From NCBI GenBank assembly GCA_034509735.1, contig JACGWO010000013.1, positions 14,714,136 to 14,778,135 of the forward strand: a DNA stretch of 64,000 nucleotides, read 5' to 3'. A model generated the notes under the pieces. It was not told the DNA's origin, made no database searches, and worked only from the letters and a program-made list of their open reading frames with translations. A program made the position numbers and the translations under genes. Below, piece by piece: positions 12,235-24,968 of the stretch; the first letter of the stretch is position 1; every line of letters begins with the position of its first letter. This DNA is from Sesamum alatum (taxonomy: Eukaryota; Streptophyta; Magnoliopsida; Lamiales; Pedaliaceae).

Positions 12235-13871
12235 CGTTGATAGGTATGAATTTCTGGGCCTGACGGGTCAGTTGGATAATGATCCAAAGTCGTACGGAGA
12301 AGCGATTGTGGACATCAATTCGGATAAGTGGCTTGAGGCCATGAAATCCGATATGGACTCGATGGGTAAAAACCAGGTTTGGACTCTAGTGGACCCACCC
12401 AAAGGGGTAAAACCCGGTGGGTGTAAATGGGTCTACAAACGTAAGCTTGGAGCTGACGGGGAGGTTACAACCTTCAAGGCCAGGCTTGTGGCGAAAGGTT
12501 ACACTCAGAGACCCGGGGTCGATTTTGGGAAAACCTACTCGCCTGTAGCAATGGCCAAGTCCATTTTGATACTGCTTGCCATAGCAGCATGGTATGACTA
12601 TGAAATATGGCAAATGGATGTGAAAACGGCCTTCCTCAATGTTTTCATAGAGGAAGAGATCTATATGGAATCAGCCAGAAGGTTTCAGAACTGTTGGAGA
12701 AGAGCAGAAGGTCTGCCGTCTCCAAAGGTCTATCTATGGCCTCAAACAAGCTTTCCGAAGCTGGAACATACATTTTGATGAAGTCATACGGGGATATGAT
12801 TTCATCAAGAACGAGTCTGATCCTTGTGTATACAAGAAGATCAGTGGGAGCTCAGTTGCGTTTCTAGTACTTTATGTGGATGACATCTTGCTCATTGGGA
12901 ATGATGCTAAGATGTTGGGTACCACTAAAGCTTGGTTTTCAACGCAATTTTCCACGAAGGATATGGGCGAGGCATCCTACATCCTTGGCATCAAGATCTA
13001 CAGGGATAGATCTAGAATGATGTTAGGAATGGCCCAGTCCTCGTATATTGAGAAAGTCTTGAAGACATTCAAGATGGAGAACTCAAAACGAGGATTCCTT
13101 TCTATGAGGCATAGAATTAAGTTGTCCAAGAAGCAGTCTTCTAAGACTGATGAGGAGCTTTAAACGGATGTTGGACAGCCCCTATGCTTCAGCCGTAGGC
13201 AACATACAGTATGTTATTCGGTGTACTAGACCTGATGTGGCTTTCGCTTTGAGCGTAACTAGTCGATATCAGTCGTGTGCCTGGGAGGCACACTGGAGTG
13301 CAGTCAGGACTATCCTGAAGTACCTGAAATGGACTAAGGACATGTTCTTGATTTACGGCGGTGGAGAGTTGATACTGGAAGGCTATAGCTACGCTAGCTT
13401 CCAGTTGGATGACGATGATGCTAAGTCTCAGTCTGGTTATGTGTTCAGACTTAATGGTGGCGTGGTTGCTTGGAAGAGTTCAAGCAGGCTACCACGGCGG
13501 ACTCCACCACAGAGTCTGAATACATAGCAGCTTCAGAAGCTGCTAAGGACGCGGTTTGGATGAAGAGCTACATCCAAGAGTTGGGTGTAGTACCTAGCAT
13601 CGCTGAGACAGTAGTTATCTTCTGTGATAACAACGGGGCAATAGCGCAAGCAAAGAAACTCAGATCTCATCACCGATCCAAGCATATTCTTAGACGCTAC
13701 CCTCTATTCAGAGAGATGGTTAGCAGGAGTGACGTTCGGTTTGGACCGAGTCAGCTCCGCAGAAAACATAGCAAATCCACTTGCTAAGCCCCTGTCGCAA
13801 GTTGCCCATACTCACCATTTGATAAGAGGTTCGAGGTTAATGGGTGATTGGCTTTAGGTTAAGTGGAAGAT
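12235..13871 (+). pseudogene. Copia reverse transcriptase and RNase H of element B
   Basis: This is the 3' half of a second Copia element, related to A but more intact. It opens in reverse transcriptase (CKWVYKRKLG, FKARLVAKGYTQRPGV, WQMDVKTAFLN motifs) and has an intact YVDD active site at 12873-12884. RNase H follows to about 13790 (VIFCDNNGAI, HHRSKHILRRY). Frameshifts occur near 12660, 12780, 13160 and 13490. The 5' LTR, gag, protease and integrase are absent, so the body is truncated at 12235. A polypurine tract AAGTGGAAGA (13861-13870) precedes its LTR. Confidence 0.85.
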
Positions 13872-15879
13872 TGTTAGAATAGGTGACCAGAAAGCCAATA
13901 GGTTTGGCGTTTTGTAACCTATTTGACAACTAGATGTAAATGTAATATTATTATGTGATGAATAAAATGAGTATTCATCACTTTTGGTATTTACTTTGTT
14001 ACGCTCATTTCACATTTGTTAAAACGGTGTTTTACTTATATCGCAACAAAGCCCACAGACCACGGTTAACAACTCGTGCAGTTGGGCCACGCATTGGATG
14101 GTGGTCATGAAACCAACTGATTTAGAGTTGGGTCTGAAACGTTCCAAGTCGAGGACCTCGAGACAGGGCATCGAGAGTCCTATCGAGACTTGCATCAAGA
14201 GTCGTGTTCATTGGATGAGTGTCGTGTTTCATCGGCGACAGGCGTGGACGCCTAGACGATCTTGATGGGTTGGTCAACTAGAGTCGAGCCGACTGGACTG
14301 ATTCGCGGGGATCATCATATGGAAGCCTTGGAGACTTGGTCGGTATGATTGGATTTCCCCGGTTCTGATAGTACGGTAGTAGTCATCAAACTTGAGGAAT
14401 CATGACAGTCATGTGCACAGGACTGCTATATCTTGGATGCTGTTTAAATCTGTGGCCACAGTGATTGATCGAACAGGAAATGGTTTCCTGTGTCGACGCA
14501 ATGAAGCATACGTAGTCTCGAGTATTAAGCATAGATGCCTAGTCAAGGATGGGAACCGACGCCCAATTCCATACCCTAGACTAAGGCCGGGAGACGGTAG
14601 ACGGAAGGACCGTTGCTAGACGGCCACCCATGGTAATGGGCCTTTGTGGGACATGGGCCCAAGTCTAGCTGAGGGCGAACCTAAAGGGTCACACACAAAT
14701 CACCGAGGAGGTTGACAGATTGACTTGGAGTCAATCTCGAAGGATAAATAAGTAATTGGATTACTTAAGGGATAGTCCATTGGATGGACGGGCCGATATG
14801 GTATCGGGCCCTCGTTTAATCGGTAAATTGAATTTTCGATTAAATATGAAAAGTTGAGATGTTAGATCTTTTAATTGGATTAAAAGATCAACGGGAATAA
14901 TTTAAGTGGACATTAAATTGGATTTAATGTTGGGTTCATCATAATTGAATTACGATAAAACCCGGTCCGTTAAATTTTGACCCGAGAGGAGAAATAATTC
15001 CTATTTTGTAATAGGAAGAAGTTGGACTTCTTCCCATATTAAGCATGGCCGAAATGCTCCCTTGGAGGAAGCTAAAATCAGCCATGTTTCATGCAAAGTG
15101 GTATGTTGACTTATCTCTTTTGGAAAGAGACAAATCAACTCCAATCAAGCCCCTCCCTTTTGGTATGATTTGATCATACCTTAAAAGTTGGTAGGCTTGA
15201 TTGAAGAATTAATGGTGATTGATTGATTGGAATGTATCTAGACATCCTTGGATGAACCTAGACACATTTCAATAATCACATTAATTATGTATATATAGGA
15301 GTATATACAACACCTTTTGTATTAGAATCATTATTCATCTTTTTCAAGAAAAAAAGAAGAAGAATTTTCGGCCCTCTCCTCTCTCTCTAACTCTCGGCCA
15401 TCTCCCTCTCTTCCCACTTGTGTTTTTCACTTGATTTTGAATCAAGAGGAAGAACAAAGTATGTTTACGAGAACACTAATTCATAGTGTCCTTCTCTTAA
15501 ATCGATTCCTTCATAAACCCGTTTTCCTCTAGCAAGGAGAACGTGAGTTTCTTCCGGTGTGGTGTGGATCACCTTTGGAGAATCCATACGTTTGGATTTG
15601 TGAGCATTCCGGTGAAGGAACAACGCAAGTACCCGAGCACACTTGAAATCTACAAGGTAACGGTTTTATTACGCTTTAGTAGACTTTAACCTTTTCATCT
15701 ATGCCCTATGTGTTACATGTATGCTTTTAACATTAATACATTCCTACATCGAACGCCCGGTTGAGCACCCAAGGGTACACCCCTTGGGATACGTTTATTT
15801 AAATATGATTTAAATTTACGCACCATTTCTCGCCTTCTCGCTTCCGCTCGCGCTCCCGGGCGGATCCGCTTGTCCTTCA
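13872..15879 (+). mobile_element. 3' LTR of element B
   Basis: It begins TGTTAGAATAGGTGACC at 13872 and ends TCCTTCA at 15879; 2008 bp. It is closely related over its length to solo LTR C (17838-19993), including both ends. After it, the sequence matches element A from 3937 onward, which fixes the right border. The shared core block is at about 14610-14700. Confidence 0.85.
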
Positions 15880-16206
15880 CGTGTACGATTTAGAGGGTCT
15901 CCAATTCGAGATCTTGGAGCGAAACGGGGAGCAACGCAAGTAGCGGCTCGATGACAAAACGACAACCGGGTAGGTTTTTCATTTTGTTGCTTCGTTTTTT
16001 ACAATCCTACGGCCTCCATGATTTTACGTTCATTGCTTTGTTCATGAGATACACCGAATGCCCGGGAGGTCCAAGGGAACACCCCTTGAACGTTTACGTT
16101 AAGTTCTTGTTTAAAGCATGTTTCAAATTTTTGCAATTTATTTTATATCGCGCTTCCGCATTCACGCTCCTCCTGGGACGATCCACACGCCTATCCTAGG
16201 CTTTCA
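15880..16206 (+). mobile_element. 3' LTR of A, second part
   Basis: It aligns with 3937-4261 of the 5' LTR, from GTGTACGATTTAGAGGGTCT to the terminal CTTTCA. It is followed by GTATC, the near copy of the ATATC that precedes the 5' LTR. This rejoins the 3' LTR of A around B. Confidence 0.85.
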
Positions 16207-17102
16207 GTATCTCCTCGTTATTCTCTTGTGCTCTCCATCGAGGGCTCCATCGGGCCTCTTCTCCATGAATCCTCTATAGGCCATCTAATGGCCTCCTCCA
16301 TGGACTTCCATCAGATTGGGGTTGCTTCCTTATATTTATTTACAAAAATAAAATCCTCACCTCTTAACTAGTGTCATTACATCATAAAAATAAGAAACCT
16401 CAATGAAAAATTGGGGGGAGTACAAAAAGAGGGAGAAAGCAAACCTTATTAATTCAAGGCTAAAAACGAGAGATAAGAAAATTAACACAGCACACAGGCC
16501 CCAACCTAACATAAATAAACTCTACACACGGGCCATGGGCTTTGTGATTATCCCTTGTTAATCCAATTAATAATAAAGCATATTTATTTTCAAAATAAAC
16601 ATGCAACACATATAATGCCAACCATGCATTATAAAAATGATATATAATATCATAAATATTAATTAACATAATTATATGCATTAAAATACACATTTAATAG
16701 TGCAATTAAAGAAATGGATATCTACTTGTACATCCAATGTACTATCTTTTTTTTTATTTGAAAACCATTTTAAAAAATAATCCATGGCATTTTAATTGAA
16801 AAAAGTCCAATTTAACCAAAATAAACATTAGCCATATAAAAAAAGGTTTTAGAAAATTCAAAAAAAAATCTGTTTTTTCTAGAAAAACGGCCCAAAGCAA
16901 TCAGTCGGCCACACAACAGCACGCAATGCGGGCAGTGAAAAAGTATTCTAAGATACCCAAAATTTTAATATGAAAAATTAAACACGTAATTCTACATATA
17001 ATTATGCAATCAATAAACCATGCTTCACCTAAAGCAATTAAACACGAAACATGTTCAAAACACATAGTACATGTTAAATCAAATGTCACAAGCACCGAAC
17101 CG
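16207..17102 (-). mobile_element. Leader of M, LTR-proximal half
   Basis: The reverse complement aligns in order with 4275-5560 of element A, for example CCCGTGTG near 16534 and AATAAGGT near 16447 (5367 in A). It lacks the long GC-rich block of A. No coding content is supported here. Confidence 0.75.
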
Positions 17103-17114
17103 GCTCTGATAACA
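17103..17114 (-). promoter_or_regulatory. Primer-binding site of M
   Basis: The minus strand reads TGTTATCAGAGC, one mismatch from the initiator-Met tRNA primer site seen in A, and sits one base from the inner end of the 5' LTR (17116). It fixes the orientation of M. Confidence 0.85.
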
Positions 17115-17837
17115 CTGAAATATTGTGGATCGGTCCAGGAACACGGTGGAAGTGTAAAAAATAATATTTTAAAATGATACCGGAATAAAAATCGGATCAC
17201 AGGGATATACCCTTTGATCATTCTCGGGCGACCGGTGCAATTAACATGCAGAAATATAAAATAGATGAACATGTGTTTGTTAAAGTGGCTAAGGATAAAT
17301 AAATACAAGAATAGAAAATAACCATGAGAATTACCTTTCTTCTGATTTTCTGTTCGGCTTCTAGCATTTGCTCCGAATCGCCACCGATTCATTCACTTAG
17401 AGGGGTTCACATGTAGAACCCCTCTAAAGCTGGTCCACATCACAATGAGAAGATGGATCTAACACTCTCTGTTGAAAGTGCTAGATCGATGGAAAAAACG
17501 AATTCCGGAATACAATATTAATTAGTATATCCGGATTTCTCTTTATTCTCTGCTCGAATCTAATTCGAGGAGAAAATGAAATTATGGAGAAGAAGGGGTT
17601 TTTTAGGATCTTCCTCCTTAGAGAAAATGATGGGCGAGAGAGAGAAAGAGTCAAAAGAATTGAGAGATGCACACATTTTCACTCACATATGTATGTGCAT
17701 GTTTTGGGATCATGTAGTGGAGAGAGAGAGTGAGTAGTTGTTGGATTGTGGGGAAACCAAATCACCACAAAATTATCCCACTATATCCGATAAACCCTCG
17801 ACACACGGTCATGAAGTTGCAAAATTTGTGCTATTGT

Positions 17838-19993
17838 TGTTAGAATAGGTGATCAGAAAGTTAATAGGTTTGGCATTTTGTAACTTATTTGACAACTTGA
17901 TGAATTGTAATATTATGTAATGAATAAAATGAGTATTCGTTACCTTTGGTATTCTCTTTGTTGCGCTCATTTTTCATATGCCAAAATGGTGTTTTACATA
18001 TATCGCAACAAAGCCCACAGACAACGATTAACAAGTAATGCAGTTGGGCCACGCATTGGATGAGTCGAGGACCTCGAGACAGGGCACCAAGAGTCCTACA
18101 GAGACTTGTATCAAGCGTCGTGTTCATTGGATGAGTGTCGTGTTTCATCGACGACAGGCGTGGGATGCCTACACGATCTTGATGGGTTAGTCGACTAGGA
18201 TCGAGCCGACTGAACTGACTCGCGGGGATCATCATATGGAAGCCTTGGAGGCTTGGTCGGTATGATTGGATTTTCCCGATTTCGATAGTACAGGAGTAGT
18301 CGTCAGACTTGAGGAACCATGGCAGTCACGTATACAGGATGGTTGTATCTTTGATCTAGCGAGTGATCATTCTATAAGATGATCATTATAAGCCTTGTCC
18401 AGTGCAGTCAAAATGTGTAGCAAGGACGGTAGGTTCCAAGAAGAGGATCCGTCCCCTGTTTGTATGTGACAGAGGTATCTCCTATGCACTCGGAGTCACG
18501 TTCCTGCTGCTTAAAACTGTGGCCACAGTGGTTGGTCGAACAGGAAATGATTTCCTATGTCGATGCAATGAGGCATGCATAGTATTGAGTACTAAGCATA
18601 GATGCCTAGTCAAGAATGGAAACCGATGCCCAATTCCATACCCTAGACGAAGGCAGGGAGACGGCAGACGGAAGGACCTTACCCCTATGGAATCGGCGCC
18701 TAAATATTCACGCCAACATTCACTTAGTCTCTAGTGCCATTGACCGTTTCTAGACGGCCACCCATGGTAAGGGGCCCTTGTTGGACACGGGCCCAAGTCT
18801 AGCTAAGGGTGAACTTAAAGGATCACACATAAATCACCGAGAAGTTGGAAAATTTGACTTGGAGTCAATTTCGTAGGATGAATAAGTAATTGGATTACTT
18901 AAGGGATTCTCCATTGGATGGACGGTATCGGGCCCTCATTTAATCGGTAAATGGGATTTATCGATCAACGTAGAAAGCTGAGAAGTTGGATCTTTTAATT
19001 GGATTAAAAGATCAATGGGAATTATTTAAGTAGACCTTAAATTAAATTGAATTTAATTTTGTGTTCGTTATAATTGGATTATAGTGGAACCCGGTCTATT
19101 AAATTTTGACCCGAGTGTGTGTTAATTCCATTTTTGAAATAGGAAGAAGTTGGATTTCTTCCTTAAATAAGCATGCCGAAAATGCTACCTTGGATGGAGC
19201 AAAAATCGGCCATGTTGGTGCTTGGTGTGATTGACTTATCTCTTTTGGTAAGAGACAAATCAATTCCAATCAAGCCTCTCTCTTTTGGTATGATTTAATC
19301 ATTCCTTAAGGGATGGTAGGCTTGATTGAAGAATTAATGGTGATTGATTGGGATGAATCTAGATATCCTTGGATGAACCTAGACACATTCCAATAATCAC
19401 ATTAATTATGTATAGATTTGAGTATATACTAACATCAAAGCATAAGATTCATTATTCATCTTTTCTAGGAAAAGAAGAAGAAAAATTACACTTCTCTCTT
19501 TCCCTCAACTCTCGGCCACCTCTCCTTCTCTACACTTATGTTCTTCATTTGATCTAAGATCAATTGGAAGAACAAAGTGAGTTTAAGAAGAACACTAATT
19601 GATAGTGTTGATCTTCTTAAACGAATCTTCCTAGATCCATTTTCCTCTAGCAAGAAAAATGAGCATCTCTTCTGGTGTGGTGTGGATCACCTTGGCAGAG
19701 GTCATAGTTTTGAACTTGGTGAACGTTTCCAGAAAGGATCAACGCAAGTAGCCGATTGACAGATAAACTACAAAGGTAACCTCGGTGTATTATACTTTTG
19801 TAGTTTATTATTATTATCTATGCCCTGTGTTCAATATCCATTTTTAATATTGGTAAATCCTACATCGAACGCCCGTTGAGCAACCAAGGGAACACTCCTT
19901 GGGATTTTAGATTATGTGTTTATTTATGCGATTTAAATTTACGTATTCTTTTGTTTCCGTTCGCGCTCCCGGACGGATCCACTTGTCCCTTCA
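17838..19993 (+). mobile_element. Solo LTR C
   Basis: A complete LTR of 2156 bp with no internal region. It begins TGTTAGAATAGGTGATCAG and ends CCCTTCA. It is flanked by ATTGT at 17833-17837 and ATTGT at 19994-19998, a perfect 5-bp target duplication, so it arose by recombination between the two LTRs of one inserted element. It is the sister of the B LTR. The open frame at 18402-18734 lies in the LTR and has a counterpart in B (14392-14619); it reflects shared LTR sequence, not a gene. Confidence 0.92.
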
Positions 19994-20061
19994 ATTGTCT
20001 TGGTGGCCGAGACGTCCCACTTGGCCACTACCTCTCAAACTTGACTTGGTCTCAACCAAGT

Positions 20062-22429
20062 TGTGAAGTTCGTAGGATTTTATAAATAATTGAGAGTTTA
20101 ATTAGTAATTACTTAAGAAAATTTTGAGTTAATTATAAATAAATTATAGGTTGAAATTGGAATGTAATAAAATTTGAACTGAGTAAATTAGAACTCATTA
20201 TAATATTTAGGAGTGAATTATATTAATCAAGAAAATTGATAGGATGTAATAGAAATTTTTAAAAAGATTTAAAATATTTAATAATAATATATATATAATA
20301 ATAATAATAATAATATATATAGAGAAAGAGGGTGGGATTCACCCCACCACCTCATCATTTGTTTAATAAATATATATGTGTATCACAAACACATAAGCAA
20401 CATTTACAACACACATTTCTTCAACTTTTTCAATTTCAAGTCTCTCTCTCTCTCTAAGACGACCAGTATGAAAATTTTTAGATTTTAAATTTTATTAATT
20501 TATATAATTATATTATGTAATAGTCCATTTACTAAATGTAGTTTTATATTGACCTATCTACTATTTAATTGTAAGATTATATGAGTTTGACTAGTTAAAC
20601 TAGTGTTGAATTAAATATCAGATTTGGTTTAAGATTGCTATAATTGGGTAACTAAATTACTAGATTTGCTAGATTTAATAACTACTATAGTTAATGTATT
20701 CAATTTCATCAGGTGTATTGACTAAATGCTTAATTATATATACATATTGGTGTTTAATCATATTATATATTAGCGAGGAATTGATAGAAATTAATAGAAA
20801 TATTATTGAAAGTTTTTAAGAAAATATAAGATTTTTTTATAATAATTTAAGTTAAAAATATAATTAACACCGATAGTTATAATAATATGAGAGTTTTATA
20901 AAATGAATTTGTATGAGTTAGTTGATAAATTAAAAGTATATCTGAGAAGCGTAGAAAGTTAAGTTATTTAAAATAAAATGGAATGCATGGTTGAATTTCG
21001 ATATAAATAGAACTATGCCAATATTATATAATATCTTAATTAGAATTTACGATATTTATGAGGTGTTGATTGTATCAATTATAATTTATTATAGGACGTG
21101 ACGAGTTAGTGGAAGGTTGAGCAGTTCTTCGTGTTGACAGATCATTTTGAGATTTGAGGTAAGTATAGCTAATTGGTTTATATATATATATATATATGAA
21201 TATAAATATTAAGTGTTGCCTATATATATATATATATTTATTTATATGCTTATATGAGTATCATATGTTGAATGTTGAATATATATATATTTATATAGAT
21301 ATAAAATGTGGATTGTTTATATATTGATCATAGATGTCGATTGCGATTAAGATTATCTTTATATCTGTGAAATTGTTATTATGTGCTAAAGTGTGATTTG
21401 CTACACGGATGTTAGCTGAATGATTGTGGGTTGTATAATTGATTGTGATATGAAATCAAATAGGAAAGGTATTGATGAAAGAATGATTATTAAATGAATT
21501 TGAATAAGGAACTTAATGATGTTGATGTTGGAGATTAAAATGAAACGATGGCTTACCTAACTGGACAGCATACTCAATGGCTTAGAATGAATCGATCGAT
21601 GACGACCTGTATGCTGTCATTGATCAAATGGAGATGATGAGATACACATGAGTTGTGTGCTGTGTGATATCAGTGAGGATGGGATATACACAAGTTGTGT
21701 GTTGTGTGGTATCAGTGAGTATGACATACACATAAGTTGTGTGTTGTGTGATATCATAAATGAAAATAGAGTGGAAGAAGGAGTATTGTGATTGAAATGA
21801 TGATGATGATGGTGATGGCCGGGTAAGCTCATTGAGTGATGCACTCCAGGTTGGTTAAGTAGGGCCTAAGGAAACAACTAAAACGCCTCTATTATGTCTT
21901 GAGTTAATATCTTATTGTAGCTATGTGATTTCTTATTTGCTGTAATGTATGTCGCATGTTGGTTGTGTTGGTATAATTGCTTTATACTTGACTGGTTGCT
22001 CGTATACTTATATATAGATCAAAAGGTTATACTTATTGAGTAGGAAGCTTATTCCTTGCCACACACTTTTCAGGAGATAGGTTGCACGGACTAATACCAT
22101 TGGATCTTGAGTCGTGCCGGGACTCTGAATAGGTGGGTCAGCCGTGACATAAGAAGTTCGAAGTTTTTAGGCTATGTAACTTAAACAGTCTAGTATCATA
22201 GAGTTTGTTTTTAAATTTTGGACAACTGGACGTTGATTATCATTTTCTTAGGTTATGTACATTAGTGGGAAGTAAATATAAGGTTTGGCGATGTTTATTA
22301 TCTCATGCCGTAAATATATTTGTTATGTTGATAAAATATAATTTATATTACGATATAGAATGAGTTGAAATTAGGAAAATAGAATATTAATCAATGGTAA
22401 CTAGGTGTAGTACTATAGGGGGTGTTACA
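20062..22429 (+). mobile_element. Solo LTR F, unrelated family
   Basis: Starts TGTGAAGTTCGTAGG, ends GGGGTGTTACA, 2368 bp, flanked by CAAGT at 20057-20061 and CAAGT at 22430-22434. The ending and the layout (TATA-rich stretches at 20280-20320 and 21180-21240, CACTTTTCAGG at about 22065) are usual for plant Ty3/gypsy LTRs. It has no coding domain, so the family is an inference. It is not related to the TGTTAGAATAGG LTRs. Confidence 0.75.
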
Positions 22430-24143
22430 CAAGTGATGGCTAGGGTTTAGTATAATATTTGGACAACTTAGGAATTTGTTCAACAAATTAATTCAACCCC
22501 AATAATTAATCTGTTAGGTTTATTGTTTAATTGAATTAAATAAATACCCAAAAAAATCCATGTAAACATTTCATCCAATTAAATAAATACACAAGTCCAA
22601 ATATACTCGGTTAATAAATCCAATTTGTTAAAAAAGCCCAAATAATTAACTAGTCCAAGTAATTAATGTAAGCCCATCTTCACTAATTAATGAATCCAAT
22701 CCATTAATTAGACAGTTTCATCCACTAATCAATTAATAAATCCAATTCAATAATTAATTTGCCCAAGCCTATTTTAAATTATTCCATCTAATTTAAAAGG
22801 CTAAGCCGAAAATATAATTAATCTAATCAATTAAATTCTTGAGACATCCATCCAATGGATTATACTAAATAAGTGATCCAATCATTTATTTTTCTCTATG
22901 AATTAAGTTAATCCAATTAAATTAATTCATTTCTTCCAGAATTAATTCCAAATTAATTCCATCACTTCCATAGTGATTTTTGTGTGACTCTTTAGGTTCA
23001 CCCTAATCTAGACTTAGGCTTGTATCCCACACAATTAATTAACTTTAATTTAGTTAATTATTTTTTATTAACCAATAACCGTAAAAATGCATCACCATGG
23101 GTGACCGTCTAGCAACGGTCCATGACACTAGAGACTAGGTGAATGTTGGCGTGAACATTTAAGCTCTGAGTTCCATATGGGTACGGTCCTTCCGTCAACC
23201 GTCTTCCAGCCTTAGTCTAGGGCATGGAATTGGACATCGGTTCTATCCTTGACTAAGCAACTATGTTCCATACTTCAGATTTGTTTACTCTATTGATCAG
23301 ATCTAGGGAACCCATCCCTAATCCATAAATCATTTCGGCCAAAGACCTTGAGAGTCTATACCATCTCAGAGCGCATAAGTGATGTCACAGTACTGACAAG
23401 GGATCTGTCTATGAATCCATCAACCTCACTACATACTACGATTGCAGTGGACAAGGCTTATGATGACCATATCTCAGGATACAACCACCGTTTGCCAAAT
23501 CCAAGATATAATCTTCATATGTAAGCGATTGTCATGATTTCTCAAGTCTGAGGACTAATCCCGTACTATCAGAACCGAGAAGTCGAGTCGTACCGACCAA
23601 GCCTCCGAGGCTTCCATATGATGATTCCTGCTAATCAATTCAGTCAATCAACTACCTTACCAACAAACCCATAAAATTGCATAGACGGCCTACGTCTGTT
23701 ACCGAAGAAACTCGGTACTCACCTAATGAATGCAATACTTAGTGCAAGTCTCTACAGGAATCTCAATGCCTAATCTTGAGGTCCTCGACTTGGAACGTTT
23801 CAGACCAATCCTTTGAAGTTGGTTTCATACCCGCCAACATATGCGCAGCCCAATTCCACGGGTTTAACCATTTGGTCTTTGAGCATTTGTTGTGACATTA
23901 AAACGTCGTTTAACGTGAGCAGTGAGCACAACAAATACTAATTCTGTAGATGAATACTCACTCTATTCATCATGTTGATATTACTTTAGTAAAGATCGAC
24001 GAATAGTTTAGAACTGCCAAACTAATTGGCTTCCTAATCACCTATTCTAACATGATCAATATATCTCATAGGGTAGGCCTCTCTTTTGGAATTCAATTAC
24101 ATGAACATGTGTTATGAATTTTTCAAGAATGCCTCTGGTGTAG

Positions 24144-24968
24144 ATATCATATTTTCGCTATTCCAAATTGGCTCAAAAAATCCAAGTTAACAAAAGCTCT
24201 GCGCTAGGGCCATTTAATCGCAGCATTGGAGACAGGAATGGTCTACGGAATATGAAATCCACATCAACATCGGATGTTTTACCACCAAATTGTTCATCAC
24301 GAAAGCCAGAGTCTAGTGGGAAAAACATGATGAGAAAGAGAAGTTCAGACAGAGAAAGTGGTCCATCCCGTACAGGCGAAAAGATAGTTGCTTCATCACC
24401 CGTAGATAGACATTGCATCTCAGATTCAAGACGTAACAGTAGTAGTTCTGGTTCTGGAGAGGAGATGACTGGCGATGCTTCTGTTTGGACTCAGAGGTCG
24501 ATGAATGTAAACACCAGAATTAGGCCTTCCTACCAACGGAATGGAAGAAATAGTTCATCTGTTAGACAACCTTCTATCAGTATCTCGCGAATTCCTGACA
24601 ATGTATCGCCTTTTAATGGTGTCAGCCAAAATGCATTACAGCAGTTCTCTCAAAGTGGTTCTTCAAGTGGCTTAAGATCTTATAGTCTTTCCAGTAATAA
24701 TGACGATACTCCATCCGCCACCAGTGAACCTGGATCTATGAATTTAATGAGTCATGAAGTGTTGCACCGACATAACATGGATAGTATCTCTGAAGTATTG
24801 TTATAATGCCCAAATTAGCTGTTCTTTTCGTGTATGCAGAGCAGCAACCCGTAGTCCATCTAGGTTGAATTGGATTTTTTCAAACAAATCATGGTATGTC
24901 ATGTTCTCATTTCTTCTCCTGTGCAGATATTATTAGCTCTTGAGAGCGTTGAGCTGTTTTTCCGAGTT
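24144..24968 (+). pseudogene. RING-type E3 ubiquitin ligase, N-terminal fragment
   Basis: An open frame of about 213 codons (24144-24806) encodes a Ser/Arg-rich low-complexity protein. Motifs NGLRNMKSTSTSDVLP, CISDSRR, QRSMNVNTRIRP and HRHNMDSISEVLL follow the order of the serine-rich N-terminal region of a plant RING-H2 E3 ligase family, known to me from general knowledge. In that family the next conserved words are LLALE. Here a splice donor at 24795 (GAA|GTATTG) and an acceptor at 24926 (GCAG|ATATTA) would join SISE to ILLALESVE, after which homology is lost and a stop follows. The intron is retained, so this is a genomic fragment and not a retrocopy. The catalytic RING finger is absent. 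The fragment abuts the edge of element M. Confidence 0.7.

Larger units (their letters stand above)
2303..16206 (+). mobile_element. Copia LTR retrotransposon A, with B nested in its 3' LTR
   Basis: Full-length plus-strand Copia element: 5' LTR 2303-4261, primer site 4263-4274, leader, gag, protease, integrase, reverse transcriptase/RNase H, polypurine tract 10474-10488, 3' LTR 10489-12234 plus 15880-16206. The domain order integrase then reverse transcriptase is diagnostic of Copia. Flanks are ATATC (2298-2302) and GTATC (16207-16211), a 5-bp target duplication with one mismatch, and removing A rejoins the leader of M. Every coding domain has stops or frameshifts, and the reverse transcriptase active-site motif is YVDV instead of YVDD. 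The element is dead. Confidence 0.85.
857..24052 (-). mobile_element. Copia LTR retrotransposon M, the host of the nest
   Basis: M is the oldest layer of the left third of the window and reads on the minus strand. Its parts are: 5' LTR (24052 down to 17116, broken by C and F), primer site (17114-17103), leader (17102-16207 and 2302-1465, split by element A), gag (1464-1009) and the first 152 bp of the 3' LTR (1008-857, cut by H). Leader and primer blocks align with those of A in the same order, which is how the split halves were recognised. No protease, integrase or reverse transcriptase is present: gag runs straight into the 3' LTR. M is therefore a deletion derivative that could only have moved with enzymes supplied in trans, or was deleted after insertion. 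Confidence 0.8.
17116..24052 (-). mobile_element. 5' LTR of M, broken by solo LTRs C and F
   Basis: Pieces 17116-17837, 19999-20061 and 22435-24052 together make about 2.4 kb, close to the other LTRs of this superfamily. The minus strand starts TGTTAGAATAGGTGATTAGG at 24052 and ends TTTCA at 17116. The shared core block lies inverted at about 23000-23110. Excising C and F, each with one copy of its 5-bp duplication, gives a continuous sequence across both breaks. Confidence 0.75.

Noticed and set aside
12235..16206. A single Copia element ending at 16206 with LTR 13872-16206
   Set aside because: Comparison with solo LTR C shows the B LTR ends at 15879; 15880-16206 matches the end of the A LTR.
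16901..17392. 163-codon minus-strand frame across primer site and LTR end of M
   Set aside because: It crosses the LTR/primer-site border of M and has the hydrophobic composition expected of AT-rich DNA.
17885..18235. 116-codon minus-strand frame
   Set aside because: It lies in the LTR C sequence, antisense to the element, with no recognisable motif.
18402..18734. 110-codon frame in LTR C with a partial counterpart in B LTR
   Set aside because: The similarity comes from the LTRs being relatives; there is no start context, domain or conservation of frame length.
22435..24052. A separate truncated solo LTR
   Set aside because: It continues the M 5' LTR once C and F are removed, and the total length and orientation fit.
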